Shown piece after piece: positions 34,805 to 46,471 of a DNA stretch of 64,000 bases; positions within the stretch are counted from its first letter, which is position 1, and the number at the start of each line of letters is the position of its first letter. Under the pieces are notes generated by a model that ran no database searches, was not told the DNA's origin, and saw nothing but the letters and a program-made list of their open reading frames with translations. Position numbers and translations under genes: made by a program. Origin of the DNA: Archivesica marissinica (taxonomy: Eukaryota; Mollusca; Bivalvia; Venerida; Vesicomyidae); the NCBI GenBank assembly GCA_014843695.1, contig CM026390.1:14267318-14331317 (forward strand), read 5' to 3'.

Positions 34805-35329
34805 AATTATGTGTACGAATACTGTATCAATACACGAGCATTTAAAAAGAAACAGACAACATTATAAACACAAGCATTTAATTCCCTACCTGCACAATGT
34901 ATCAATTTACTTAGTTAATGCGTTGCAGAAACAGAATACGTATCGTCATTCAGTTCCAAAATCATAATAACACTTGTGCTTAGTATCGATATAAATAGCA
35001 ATAGATTCTTATGGAAGTAGCCTCCCTTGTAATCTTAAAATAGAAATAAGGGCCTACTGTACAGAAATGTGTACGCAAATAACACTGATATGCACCTTAA
35101 TAATGCAAGATATAGAAATATATCAATTTCACTTTACCTAGGTCAAACCGGGTATCGAATGAGAGTGGTTGGTCCCCTTGTCCAAGTCATTCCCCCCACC
35201 ATATCATCAAGCAAGACAATCCATAGCCTCGTCCTGCGATATCGGGACAGGATATTGGTGTCACACGTCTCCAATGTCTCTACCGGCCCTGAATATTCTT
35301 GTATCACGTCTCTGATGCACGGATTCTGC

Positions 35330-35537
35330 TGATTCGGCCGCCATTTTTAAGACTTTTTCCGAAGTTGCGACTGCATCGAACCAGTCGTAAAGTTAAGACT
35401 TTATTTACGATATCTTAGCTGCGACTTTGTTGATAAAACGGACCGTGGTCTTAACTTAGACGTTACGACGGCGTAACTCGGTCTTAAGCAATAATCTTAA
35501 CTAAGACTGACTTACGACCGTTGATAAAACGGGGCCC
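35330..35537. mobile_element. Right end of the TIR transposon in block B
   Basis: Same subterminal repeats and terminal GTTGATAAAACGGGGCCC (35520-35537) as copy A. Directly outside the end, block B has ten extra bases (agcttcagat) that copy A lacks. The left end is not present in block B because the block starts inside the element. Confidence 0.7.
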
Positions 35538-35738
35538 AGCTTCAGATGGAGCATTGTTATGGAGAGAACATTGAGTTATTGGCTATTGGTGGTTACATCA
35601 ACATGAAGACTTTGTCGCCGGTCTATGACGTCGGCTCATTTGGATGTTATTGAAGCCCTTTATGGTATTGGATGTGGTTAGATTCTCTGGGATCTGGGTG
35701 TACATTATGATACTAGGGGAGAAGATGTAATGGTATGG

Positions 35739-35984
35739 CAGGGATCATTCTAGAGGGCGATGTGGGCAAAATAATTTTTGGTTTTTACAATTTTCAAACA
35801 AAATTTTGTCTAGTAAGATACTCTGGCCCATTATAAAGTACTCCTTCTATTCAAATGTTGTATTTAATGGTTGTGCTGTGCATTTTAACCCTATTTTGCA
35901 GAAGTATATTAAAGAACACCATTTAAGGAAGCGATCATGCGCTTTCTCACTTCTCCCAAAAATTCTGACTTAGAATGAACCCTG
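35739..35984. mobile_element. hAT-like MITE copy 1 in block B
   Basis: Counterpart of 20896-21141, with the same gtatgg flanks. Confidence 0.72.
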
Positions 35985-36119
35985 GTATGGTAGTAGACAT
36001 TGCGGTGCAGAGATTGTCCATTTGAGCTGATGTGTAGAATTTTGCATCTGGTACATATGTATGTCAATCAATGATCCCAAATGATACACAATCATTAGCA
36101 TGAAGCTGGTCAGTATTCT

Positions 36120-39100
36120 TGCTGCATATCCTTGCACTACTTCCAGCTGCTGTATTATCCTCGCACTGCTTCCAGCTGCTGTATTATCCTCACACTGCTT
36201 TCAGCTGCTGTATTATCCTCACACTGCTTCCAGCTGCTGTATTATCCTTGTACTGCTTCCAGCTGCTGTATTATCCTCACACTGCTTCCAGCTGCTGTAT
36301 TATCCTTGCACTGTTTCCAGCTGCTGTATTATCCTTGCACTGTTTCCAGCTGCTGTATTATCCTTGCACTGCTTCCAGCTGCTGTATTATCCTCACACTG
36401 CTTCCAGCTGCTGTATTATCCTTGTACTGCTTCCAGCTGCTGTATTATCCTCACACTGCTTCCAGCTGCTGTATTATCCTTGTACTGCTTCCAGCTGCTG
36501 TATTATCCTTGTACTGCTTCCAGCTGCTGTATTATCCTCACACTGCTTCCAGCTGCTGTATTATCCTTGTACTGCTTCCAGCTGCTGTATTATCCTTGTA
36601 CTGCTTCCAGCTGCTGTATTATCCTCGCACTGCTTCCAGCTGCTGTATTATCCTCACACTGCTTCCAGCTGCTGTATTATCCTTGTACTGCTTCCAGCTG
36701 CTGTATTATCCTTGCACTGCTTCCAGCTGCTGTATTATCCTCACACTGCTTCCAGCTGCTGTATTATCCTTGTACTGCTTCCAGCTGCTGTATTATCCTT
36801 GTACTGCTTCCAGCTGCTGTATTATCCTCACACTGCTTCCAGCTGCTGTATTATCCTTGTACTGCTTCCAGCTGCTGTATTATCCTTGTACTGCTTCCAG
36901 CTGCTGTATTATCCTCGCACTGCTTCCAGCTGCTGTATTATCCTCACACTGCTTCCAGCTGCTGTATTATCATTGCACTGCTTCCAGCTGCTGTATTATC
37001 CTCACACTGCTTCCAGCTGCTGTATTATCCTTGCACTGCTTCCAGTTGCTGTATTATCCTCACACTGCTTCCAGCTGCTGTATTATCCTCACACTGCTTC
37101 CAGCTGCTGTATTATCCTTGCACTGCTTCCAGCTGCTGTATTATCCTTTCACTGCTTCCAGCTGCTGTATTATCCTTTCACTGCTTCCAGCTGCTGTATT
37201 ATCCTTGCACTGCTTCCAGCTGCTGTATTATCATTGCACTGCATCCAGCTGCTGTATTATCCTTGCACTGCTTCCAGCTGCTGTATTATCATTGCACTGC
37301 ATCCAGCTGCTGTATTATCCTCACACTGCTTCCAGCTGCTGTATTATCCTTGTACTGCTTCCAGCTGCTGTATTATCCTTGCACTGCTTCCAGCTGCTGT
37401 ATTATCCTTGCACTGCTTCCAGCTGCTGTATTATCCTCACACTGCTTCCAGCTGCTGTATTATCCTTGTACTGCTTCCAGCTGCTGTATTATCCTTGCAC
37501 TGCTTCCAGCTGCTGTATTATCCTTGCACTGCTTCCAGCTGCTGTATTATCCTTGCACTGCTTCCAGCTGCTGTATTATCATTGCACTGCATCCAGCTGC
37601 TGTATTATCCTTGCACTGCTTCCAGCTGCTGTATTATCATTGCACTGCATCCAGCTGCTGTATTATCCTCACACTGCTTCCAGCTGCTGTATTATCCTTG
37701 CACTGCTTCCAGCTGCTGTATTATCCTTGCACTGCTTCCAGCTGCTGTATTATCATCTTCCTTTCTAGAGATTACCTGACCTGCATATCCTTGCACTGCT
37801 TCCAACTGCTGTATTATCATCTTCCTTTCTAGAGATTACCTGACCTGCATATCATTGCACTGCTTTCAGCTGCTGTATTATCATCTTCCTTTTTAGAGAT
37901 TAGCTGACCTGCATATCCTTGCACTGCCTCCAGCTGCTGTATTATCATCTTCCTTTCTAAAGATTACCTGACCTGCATATCCTCACACTGCTTCCAGCTG
38001 CTGTATTATCCTTGCACTGCTTCCAGCTGCTGTATTATCCTTGTACTGCTTCCAGCTGCTGTATTATCCTTGCACTGCTTCCAGCTGCTGTATTATCCTT
38101 GCACTGCTTCCAGCTGCTGTATTATCCTCACACTGCTTCCAGCTGCTGTATTATCCTTGTACTGCTTCCAGCTGCTGTATTATCCTTGCACTGCTTCCAG
38201 CTGCTGTATTATCCTCACACTGCTTCCAGCTGCTGTATTATCCTTGCACTGCTTCCAGCTGCTGTATTATCCTCACACTGCTTCCAGCTGCTGTATTATC
38301 CTCACACTGCTTCCAGCTGCTGTATTATCCTCACACTGCTTCCAGCTGCTGTATTATCCTTGCACTGCTTCCAGCTGCTGTATTATCCTCACACTGCTTC
38401 CAGCTGCTGTATTATCCTCACACTGCTTCCAGCTGCTGTATTATCCTCACACTGCTTCCAGCTGCTGTATTATCCTCACACTGCTTCCAGCTGCTGTATT
38501 ATCCTCACACTGCTTCCAGCTGCTGTATTATCCTCACACTGCTTCCAGCTGCTGTATTATCCTCACACTGCTTCCAGCTGCTGTATTATCCTCACACTGC
38601 TTCCAGCTGCTGTATTATCCTTGTACTGCTTCCAGCTGCTGTATTATCCTCACACTGCTTCCAGCTGCTGTATTATCCTCACACTGCTTCCAGCTGCTGT
38701 ATTATCCTTGTACTGCTTCCAGCTGCTGTATTATCCTTGCACTGCTTCCAGCTGCTGTATTATCCTTGCACTGCTTCCAGCTGCTGTATTATCCTTGCAC
38801 TGCTTCCAGCTGCTGTATTATCCTCACACTGCTTCCAGCTGCTGTATTATCCTTGTACTGCTTCCAGCTGCTGTATTATCCTTGTACTGCTTCCAGCTGC
38901 TGTATTATCCTCACACTGCTTCCAGCTGCTGTATTATCCTTGTACTGCTTCCAGCTGCTGTATTATTCTTACTGCTTCCAGCTGCTGTATTATCCTTGTA
39001 CTGCTTCCAGCTGCTGTATTATCCTCACACTGCTTCCAGCTGCTGTATTATCCTTGCACTGCTTCCAGCTGCTGTATTATCCTTGCACTGCTTCCAGCTG

Positions 39101-42013
39101 CTGTATTATCCTCACACTGCTTCCAGCTGCTGTATTATCCTTGCACTGCTTCCAGCTGCTGTATTATCCTTGCACTGCTTCCAGCTGCTGTATTATCCTT
39201 GTACTGCTTCCAGCTGCTGTATTATTCTTACTGCTTCCAGCTGCTGTATTATCCTTGTACTGCTTCCAGCTGCTGTATTATCCTTGCCCTGCTTCCAGCT
39301 GCTGTATTATCCTTGCACTGCTTCCAGCTGCTGTATTATCCTTGCACTGCTTCCAGCTGCTGTATTATCCTCACACTGTTTCCAGCTGCTGTATTATCCT
39401 TGTACTGCTTCCAGCTGCTGTATTATCCTTGCACTGCTTCCAGCTGCTGTATTATCCTTGCACTGCTTCCAGCTGCTGTATTATCCTTGCACTGCTTCCA
39501 GCTGCTGTATTATCCTCACACTGCTTCCAGCTGCTGTAGTATCCTCACACTGCTTACAGCTGCTGTATTATCCTCACACTGCTTACAGCTGCTGTATTAT
39601 CCTCACACTGCTTCCAGCTGCTGTATTATCCTCACACTGCTTCCAGCTGCTGTATTATCCTCACACTGCTTCCAGCTGCTGTATTATCCTCACACTGCTT
39701 CCAGCTGCTGTATTATCCTCACACTGCTTCCAGCTGCTGTATTATCCTCACACTGCTTCCAGCTGCTGTATTATCCTCACACTGCTTCCAGCTGCTGTAT
39801 TATCCTTGCACTGCTTCCAGCTGCTGTATTATCCTTGCACTGCTTCCAGCTGCTGTATTATCCTCACACTGCTTCCAGCTGCTGTATTATCCTCGCACTG
39901 CTTCCAGCTGCTGTATTATCCTCGCACTGCTTCCAGCTGCTGTATTATCCTTGCACTGCTTCCAGCTGCTGTATTATCCTTGCACTGCTTCCAGCTGCTG
40001 TATTATCCTTGCACTGCTTCCAGCTGCTGTATTATCCTTGCACTGCTTCCAGCTGCTGTATTATCCTTGTACTGCTTCCAGCTGCTGTATTATCCTTGTA
40101 CTGCTTCCAGCTGCTGTATTATCCTTGCACTGCTTCCAGCTGCTGTATTATCCTCACACTGCTTCCAGCTGCTGTATTATCCTTGTACTGCTTCCAGCTG
40201 CTGTATTATCCTTGCACTGCTTCCAGCTGCTGTATTATCCTCACACTGCTTCCAGCTGCTGTATTATCCTCACACTGCTTCCAGCTGCTGTATTATCCTC
40301 ACACTGCTTCCAGCTGTTGTATTATCCTCACACTGCTTCCAGCTGCTGTATTATCCTCGCACTGCTTCCAGCTGCTGTATTATCCTCGCACTGCTTCCAG
40401 CTGCTGTATTATCCTCGCACTGCTTCCAGCTGCTGTATTATCCTCACACTGATTCCAGCTGCTGTATTATCCTCACACTGCTTCCAGCTGCTGTATTATC
40501 CTCACACGGCTTCCAGCTGCTGTATTATCCTCACACTGCTTCCAGCTGCTGTATTATCCTTGCACTGCTTCCAGCTGCTGTATTATCCTTGCACTGCTTC
40601 CAGCTGCTGTATTATCCTCACACTGCTTCCAGCTGCTGTATTATCCTCGCACTGCTTCCAGCTGCTGTATTATCCTCGCACTGCTTCCAGCTGCTGTATT
40701 ATCCTTGTTCTGCTTCCAGCTGCTGTATTATCCTCACACTGCTTCCAGCTGCTGTATTATCCTTGTACTGCTTCCAGCTGCTGTATTATCCTTGTTCTGC
40801 TTCCAGCTGCTGTATTATCCTTGTTCTGCTTCCAGCTGCTATATTATCCTTGTACTGCTTCCAGCTGCTGTATTATCCTTGCACTGCTTCCAGCTGCTGT
40901 ATTATCCTTGTTCTGCTTCCAGCTGCTGTATTATCCTTGTTCTGCTTCCAGCTGCTGTATTATCATCTTCCTTTCTAGAGATTAGCTGACCTGCATATCC
41001 TTGTTCTGCTTCCAGCTGCTGTATTATCCTTGTTCTGCTTCCAGCTGCTGTATTATCCTTGTTCTGCTTCCAGCTGCTGTATTATCCTTGCACTGCTTCC
41101 AGCTGCTGTATTATCCTTGCACTGCTTCCAGCTGCTGTATTATCATCTTCCTTTCTAGAGATTAGCTGACCTGCATATCCTTGCACTGCTTCCAGCTGCT
41201 GTATTATCCTCGCACTGCTTCCAGCTGCTGTATTATCCTTGTTCTGCTTCCAGCTGCTGTATTATCCTTGTTCTGCTTCCAGCTGCTGTATTATCCTTGC
41301 ACTGCTTCCAGCTGCTGTATTATCCTTGCCCTGCTTCCAGCTGCTGTATTATCCTTGTTCTGCTTCCAGCTGCTGTATTATCATCTTCCTTTCTAGAGAT
41401 TACCTGACCTACATATCCTTGCACTGCTTCCAGCTGCTGTATTATCATCTTCCTTTCTAGGGATTACCTGACCTGCATATCCTTGTACTGCTTCCAGCTG
41501 CTTTCAGCTGCTGTATTATCATCTTCCTTTCTAGGGATTACCTGACCTGCATATCCTTGTACTGCTTCCAGCTGCTGTATTATCATCTTCCTTTCTAGAG
41601 ATTACCTGACCTACATATCCTTGCACTGCTTCCAGCTGCTGTATTATCCTTGCCCTGCTTCCAGCTGCTGTATTATCATCTTCCTATCTAGAGATTACCT
41701 GACCTACATATCCTTGCACTGCTTCCAGCTGCTGTATTATCATCTTCCTTTCTAGAGATTACCTGACCTGCATATCCTCACACTGCTTCTAGCTGCTGTA
41801 TTATCATCTTCCTTTCTAGAGATTACCTGACCTGCATATCCTTGCACTGCCTCCAGCTGCTGTATTATCATCTTCCTTTCTAGAGATTACCTGACCTGCA
41901 TATCATTGCCCTGCTTCCAGCTGCTGTATTATCATCTTCCTTTCTAGAGATTACCTGACCTGCATATCCTCACACTGCTTCTCCAGCTGCTGTATTATCA
42001 TCTTCCTTTCTAG
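36120..42013. repeat. NOL12 intron-1 satellite, copy B
   Basis: Same 29- and 64-bp units as copy A but 137 bp shorter overall and with a different order of variants: ccttgta and cctcaca units are common, gcatccagctg units form clusters near 37240-37660, and one decoy acceptor is destroyed (tttctaaag near 37958). The first ~100 bp and the last ~700 bp match copy A closely; the middle does not. ORFs of up to 988 codons here are by-products. Confidence 0.96.
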
Positions 42014-42119
42014 GGATTACCTGACTGGTTTTAAGAAGAGAAAAGATGAGCGAAGAAAGAAGGCCCAAGACCAGGTCATACGTATGATTAAGGAGGACAG
42101 AAAGAAAATGAAGCAAAAG
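42014..42119 (+). CDS. NOL12: NOL12 exon 2, copy B
   Basis: Base-for-base the same exon as 27308-27413 (acceptor cctttctag, 35 codons from DYLTGFKK, donor gtgatt). If both exon 2-3 pairs were spliced in, exon 3 (phase 0) would be followed by exon 2 (needing two bases), a frameshift. Only one pair can belong to a working transcript. Confidence 0.88.
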
Positions 42120-42186
42120 GTGATTTGATGTCTTTAACTTGTTTTATACATGATGCATAGTGTCAAGTAATTATATAGGCATAAAC

Positions 42187-42625
42187 CAAGTGTAGTTCTG
42201 CATTTTGCCGGGACACATTCCACTCAGTTAATGTTGGATGCCAAGTCTAGCTCTGCATTTTGCTGGGACACATTCCACTCAGTTAATGTTGGATGCCAAG
42301 TCTAGTTCTGCATTTTGCCAGGACACTTTCCACTCAGTTAATGTTGGATGCCAAGTCTAGTTCTGCATTTTGCCGGGACACTTTCCACTCAGTTAATGTT
42401 GGATGCCAAGTCTAGTTCTGCATTTTGCCAGGACACATTCCACTCAGTTAATGTTGGATGCCAAGTCTAGCTCTGCATTTTGCCAGGACACTTTCCACTC
42501 AGTTAATGTTGGATGCCAAGTCTAGTTCTGCATTTTGCCAGGACACTTTCCACTCAGTTAATGTTGGATGCCAAGTCTAGTTCTGCATTTTGCCAGGACA
42601 CATTCCACTCAGTTAATGTTGGATT
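42187..42625. repeat. 55-bp minisatellite, 8 units (copy B)
   Basis: Counterpart of 27481-28084 with three fewer units. Confidence 0.95.
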
Positions 42626-42771
42626 GAGTTCTCATCCTTTAAAGATTTGCATTGGAATTTGTTTGTCCAAACTTTTACTGCTAATCTCCTGGCAGTATTT
42701 CAACAATACTTTCGGAGTTATCAGTACAAAGCATATTTCTGAATGTTGCCGTCATTACCTAAACAGTATAG

Positions 42772-43298
42772 ATGGGGAAGTAATCCCTATGTTTCGCAGT
42801 CCAGGGTGTTAACCACTGGACTACTGACCCGTCTATACTGTTCCAGTCATGGGAATTTAAACCATGGTCTTGTGTCAGTGCTTTAACACTGCACGTACAT
42901 TACATCGTGCACGTACATGAACCAGAGGAGACTCTAGAGTGGGTCTCTGTCTGTATGATACTATCACAGGGTTCATTCTAGGTCAGAATATTTGGGAGAA
43001 GTTAGAAAGCGTGCAATCGCGTCCTTAAATGGTGTTATTTAATAAATTTCAACAAAATATGGTTAAAATGCACAGTATGACCATTAAATACAACATTATA
43101 ATAGAAGGAGTGCATTATAATGGGCAAGTGTATCTTACTGGCCAAAATTTTGTATGAAAATTGTAAAAAAAAAAAATCGCCCTCAAAAATGATCCCTGAT
43201 AGTATCATTGCACTATCCTCCAACAACCTAAAATGACTAATCTCTTCAGGAGGCGACGCTGACGCCGGTATGATAAATAAACGTAAAGCACAAACACT
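42772..43298 (+). mobile_element. SINE family A, copy 7 in block B, inverted head
   Basis: Counterpart of 28231-28759, including the inverted tRNA-like head and MITE insertion. Confidence 0.8.
42967..43198. mobile_element. hAT-like MITE copy 2 in block B
   Basis: Counterpart of 28426-28659, two bases shorter around the A-run. Confidence 0.75.
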
Positions 43299-43640
43299 AT
43301 AACAGTATATGTAACATAATTAGTTTGAAACGGCGGCGCTTTAGAGGGAACTTAATTGAAACATTCAAAATTATACAATAATAATACATGCATGCAGCTT
43401 AAAGTTGTGTTTTATTTGAAGAACAATAAAAAGACTCGGGATAGGCGTTATATTTGGACAGATTTGTACAAAATTGTTTCAGATAGGGCCATTTTACTGA
43501 TCGATGCGAAATCTGACATCCCACAGAGTAGAATCACTGTACTTAAATATATATACTAGTACCCCCAAACGTGCCGAATCCCTGTGATTCAGACAAGTGT
43601 TTTACCTACACTATTTGAATAGCACACAGCATAGATCCTG

Positions 43641-43861
43641 TTCCATTAAACTTTATTTATTTTACAACGATTGCGGAGCAAGTTTTAACAACTTATATTA
43701 ATCACTTTCGTTGGCGCGGATGAAATGTAAATGTGGTCATTCGTGTGGGAGAAAACAGGAGTACCCGCAGAGAACCCACCTGTCCGATCTGGAGACCACC
43801 GTACCATCTCACATACTTCCCGGTCCAAGGATCGAACCTGGGTTGCATTGGTGAGAAGCGT
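43641..43861 (-). mobile_element. SINE family D, copy 3 in block B
   Basis: Counterpart of 29102-29322 with the same atagatcctg flanks. Confidence 0.85.
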
Positions 43862-43959
43862 ATAGATCCTGATCAGACTCTGCTCTATGATGTTTGCAAA
43901 AGTGACTTTAATTTGATTGGCAGATTACGGGTTACTGGGTAATATTTTATTTTACAAAG

Positions 43960-44130
43960 GCAAAGGAATTTCGTGAACACAAGGAGACAAAGCACCATCA
44001 GAGTGTTCCCACAGACCTGAACGACGTGATCAACGAAGTAACAGAGTTACCGGAGCATACCGTGACCATCACAGATATATCCGAGATAGACCTTGCCGGA
44101 CATGGTGGCACCAGGCTCGGGCTTAACACA
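43960..44130 (+). CDS. NOL12: NOL12 exon 3, copy B
   Basis: Same 57 codons, acceptor and donor as 29421-29591, with no base change seen. Of the two copies this one is physically continuous with exons 4 and 5 (no gap between), so it is the safer choice for a gene model. Confidence 0.9.
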
Positions 44131-44264
44131 GTATGTAAGATTTATATAGACATAATGATAAGCCATGCTTTGAAGCAGCATTGCCATGGCAACGTCATCT
44201 GTCAAATGACAAATATGACCACTGTACTGTTTTTTATACATTAAAGGCCTGCAGGTTGACCTAT

Positions 44265-44346
44265 ATTTGACACGAGGAATAGCGGTACAAATCTGACGGT
44301 CGACGCACTAAACACACAAGGAATAGCGGTACAAATCTGACGGTCA
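44265..44346. repeat. 44-bp tandem duplication present only in block B
   Basis: ggaatagcggtacaaatctg with its flanks occurs twice here but once in copy A (29738-29770). The two units differ (gtcgacgcac / gtcaacgcac), and the first carries extra sequence (taaacacaca). Confidence 0.85.
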
Positions 44347-44504
44347 ACGCACATCGTATTTGCCACATGCGAGGCCCTGCATGGTATACATCTAATACAT
44401 GAGCACCACTTATATCTATTATGACCCACGTACATATCAGAGGTTATAAATTGCTGAAATTGAAGTTCTGTATTTTTATAGTACTTACAACTGGTATAAA
44501 CAAT

Positions 44505-44909
44505 TCAACTCCACTTATGGCCCAAATAAGGCTGGTTGCGCGGGTTAGGCAGCCAGTTCCTGCATTGCTGTACCACACATTCAGGCATCAGTTCCCTCTT
44601 ATGCCAAGTACAGTCTCCTCTTCTAGCCGCTACTTTTCTCTCTATATATCTGACATCTTTCCATGCGCCACAATTATATAGCATTGCCCAAAACCTCCTG
44701 TATAGAAGCTTTCTCTCATGTGAATTTAGATTATGCGGTGGACGATTATTAGCAGGCCACCAAAGTTGTTTGTTCTGTTCATTTATTATGCAAGGGGAAC
44801 ACAAGCACAGTGGACACTCAGCAACACCTTCAGCATGCTGAGGCATAGGGGGAGGTACGTAAGCAGCCTCTGCAACGGGCATGGCGGTGGCTGTTTCTTC
44901 TATTTCCAT
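44505..44909 (-). CDS. Unrecognised Cys-rich antisense ORF (copy B)
   Basis: Same 134-residue translation as 29922-30326. In block B the upstream side is present and unbroken. It contains another minus-strand ORF start at 45751, so these could be exons of one antisense gene; I see no convincing splice pair and do not join them. Confidence 0.5.
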   Translation of the reverse strand: MEIEETATAMPVAEAAYVPPPMPQHAEGVAECPLCLCSPCIINEQNKQLWWPANNRPPHNLNSHERKLLYRRFWAMLYNCGAWKDVRYIERKVAARRGDCTWHKRELMPECVVQQCRNWLPNPRNQPYLGHKWS

Positions 44910-45024
44910 CTCTGATGATATTCGTTTTATTTATAGTCGCCACCGCATAAATGCATTTGGGCGACTGTATTCTCTAAGTTGTTTAGATCCTAAGGTGATT
45001 CGTTCTTCTGTGCTGGTTAGTCAA

Positions 45025-45097
45025 TGATGATTATGTGTTCTACGATGATTATGTCCATCTTCTATGATGATTATTCCTATTCTACGGTGATTATTTC
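45025..45097. repeat. Degenerate ~21-bp tandem repeat
   Basis: About four units of tctaYgatgattatKYc type. Short Arg/His/Ile-rich ORFs on the minus strand arise from it. Confidence 0.6.
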
Positions 45098-45613
45098 TGT
45101 AGTCGCTGGCGATTCTTCTTCTATGAAGCTTATGGAGACGTCCTCTGGTGGTTACTTCTTTCCGTGCCAGGGTGACAAGGCCTGGTCTGTACGTGGTCCT
45201 TTGTAGGGCCACCCTCCTCACTGTTGGTCACCCCGCAGCAGCATTAATACGGATCTGACAGTTAGACATCTGGTCGTCGATTGTCGCAAGCAAGTCTAGA
45301 TTCAGTATAAAGCGTGGATCCACGACCGTTGCCGCTCCCTCAGGTCCGCCATCTCTTCTAAATGAAAAGCTCGAAAATCCAGTGCTCAGGTATAACACCA
45401 CCTGGAAGAGATTGCAGATCTGTCCTGATGTGCCATAGCCGTGGATCCACATACTTGGGGAGATTCCCCCTTCGCAAGATCGACAACGCCAGGGAAGAGT
45501 GTGGAAACCTGGGAGTAAAAACACTCTAGAAGAGGTGGTGGATCTGTCCTGATGTGCCTTAGCCACTCGTTAGATCTTATTCGCAAGATCGACAACCAGA
45601 AGATCCCAGAATC

Positions 45614-45751
45614 CTACGCTGCTGCTGTGGGATGTGCACCGGAGATCGACCGGCTTTCCATCTCTACGTCCCAGTTCTTATTTTGCAAGAAAGTCAGCAA
45701 TTCTTTTCTCTGCTCATCAGTTACATACATTGTTATTTTACTCAATGGCAT
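45614..45751 (-). CDS. Short unrecognised ORF, possible exon
   Basis: 45 codons beginning MPLSKITMYVTDEQRKELL and ending HPTAAA. The first 25 residues look helical and protein-like (DEQRKELLTFLQNKN), unlike the neighbouring repeats. No family recognised. Could be a first exon of an antisense gene including 44505-44909, or chance. The region 45410-45600 contains a duplicated module (gtcctgatgtgcc, tcgcaagatcgacaac). Confidence 0.25.
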   Translation of the reverse strand: MPLSKITMYVTDEQRKELLTFLQNKNWDVEMESRSISGAHPTAAA

Positions 45752-46471
45752 CTTGTAGAAATCGGCAGAATATGTGTAATACTCGTATGTTCAAGAGATT
45801 ATAATTATAATATTATACATGTACTCATAGCATTCACTGTGATTATTATGTAGCATCAATATCGGTAAACACACACTGACACAGAGAAATATTTAAAATA
45901 TAAGAGAAAACTTGCGAATAATACTGTAGATATATAATTAAATGAAGTATGAAGGTTACCATATAACAAACACATATAGTTTATTCATATAAATACATAC
46001 ATATTATATACATACATATTTGATTAGGTCAACACATGAACTGAATTTTGAATTAGATTGCACAGATCACAACCATAGCGCACATTATACATGCATACAA
46101 ATTATCAGTCTCAGTGATTACGCTACGGCTGATGAGGCACCTACATAACATGTAATCTATGTCACTGGGCTGATCTGGATTATGTAGTTTGAATACTCAT
46201 AACTATCAATTTTCTTTACAATCAATAATATACGTTTACTTAAATTGTCAGGGCCTCATTTTGACTAATTCTCAGCTCACAGAGTGATCGTGCATATTAA
46301 CCGTTAGAAAATACCTACATACGCCAAATTATACTGAATGTACTGCTACATTGTTGATACAAGCCACTAATCACATGGAACAGGTAGTAAAGTATAAATC
46401 TTTACAATTGGACGGGGTCAAACTGCAGGCCTTTAAACACTTATACAGCAAAATAGTTTATATCACAAAAG
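45752..46471. other. NOL12 intron 3, nothing recognised
   Basis: AT-rich sequence with no supported feature. Confidence 0.5.

Larger units (their letters stand above)
31438..45020. repeat. Large duplicated block, copy B
   Basis: Starts at the base after the gap with gaataacaccgttcacg, equal to 16605 in copy A, and its match to copy A ends at 45020 only because copy A runs into the gap. Copy B then continues into unique sequence, so the true overlap may be longer. Confidence 0.95.

Noticed and set aside
21257..41460. Many ORFs of 200-988 codons, Cys/Leu/Tyr-rich
   Set aside because: Frame-cycling translations of the 29-bp satellite; every plus frame is open, so openness carries no information.
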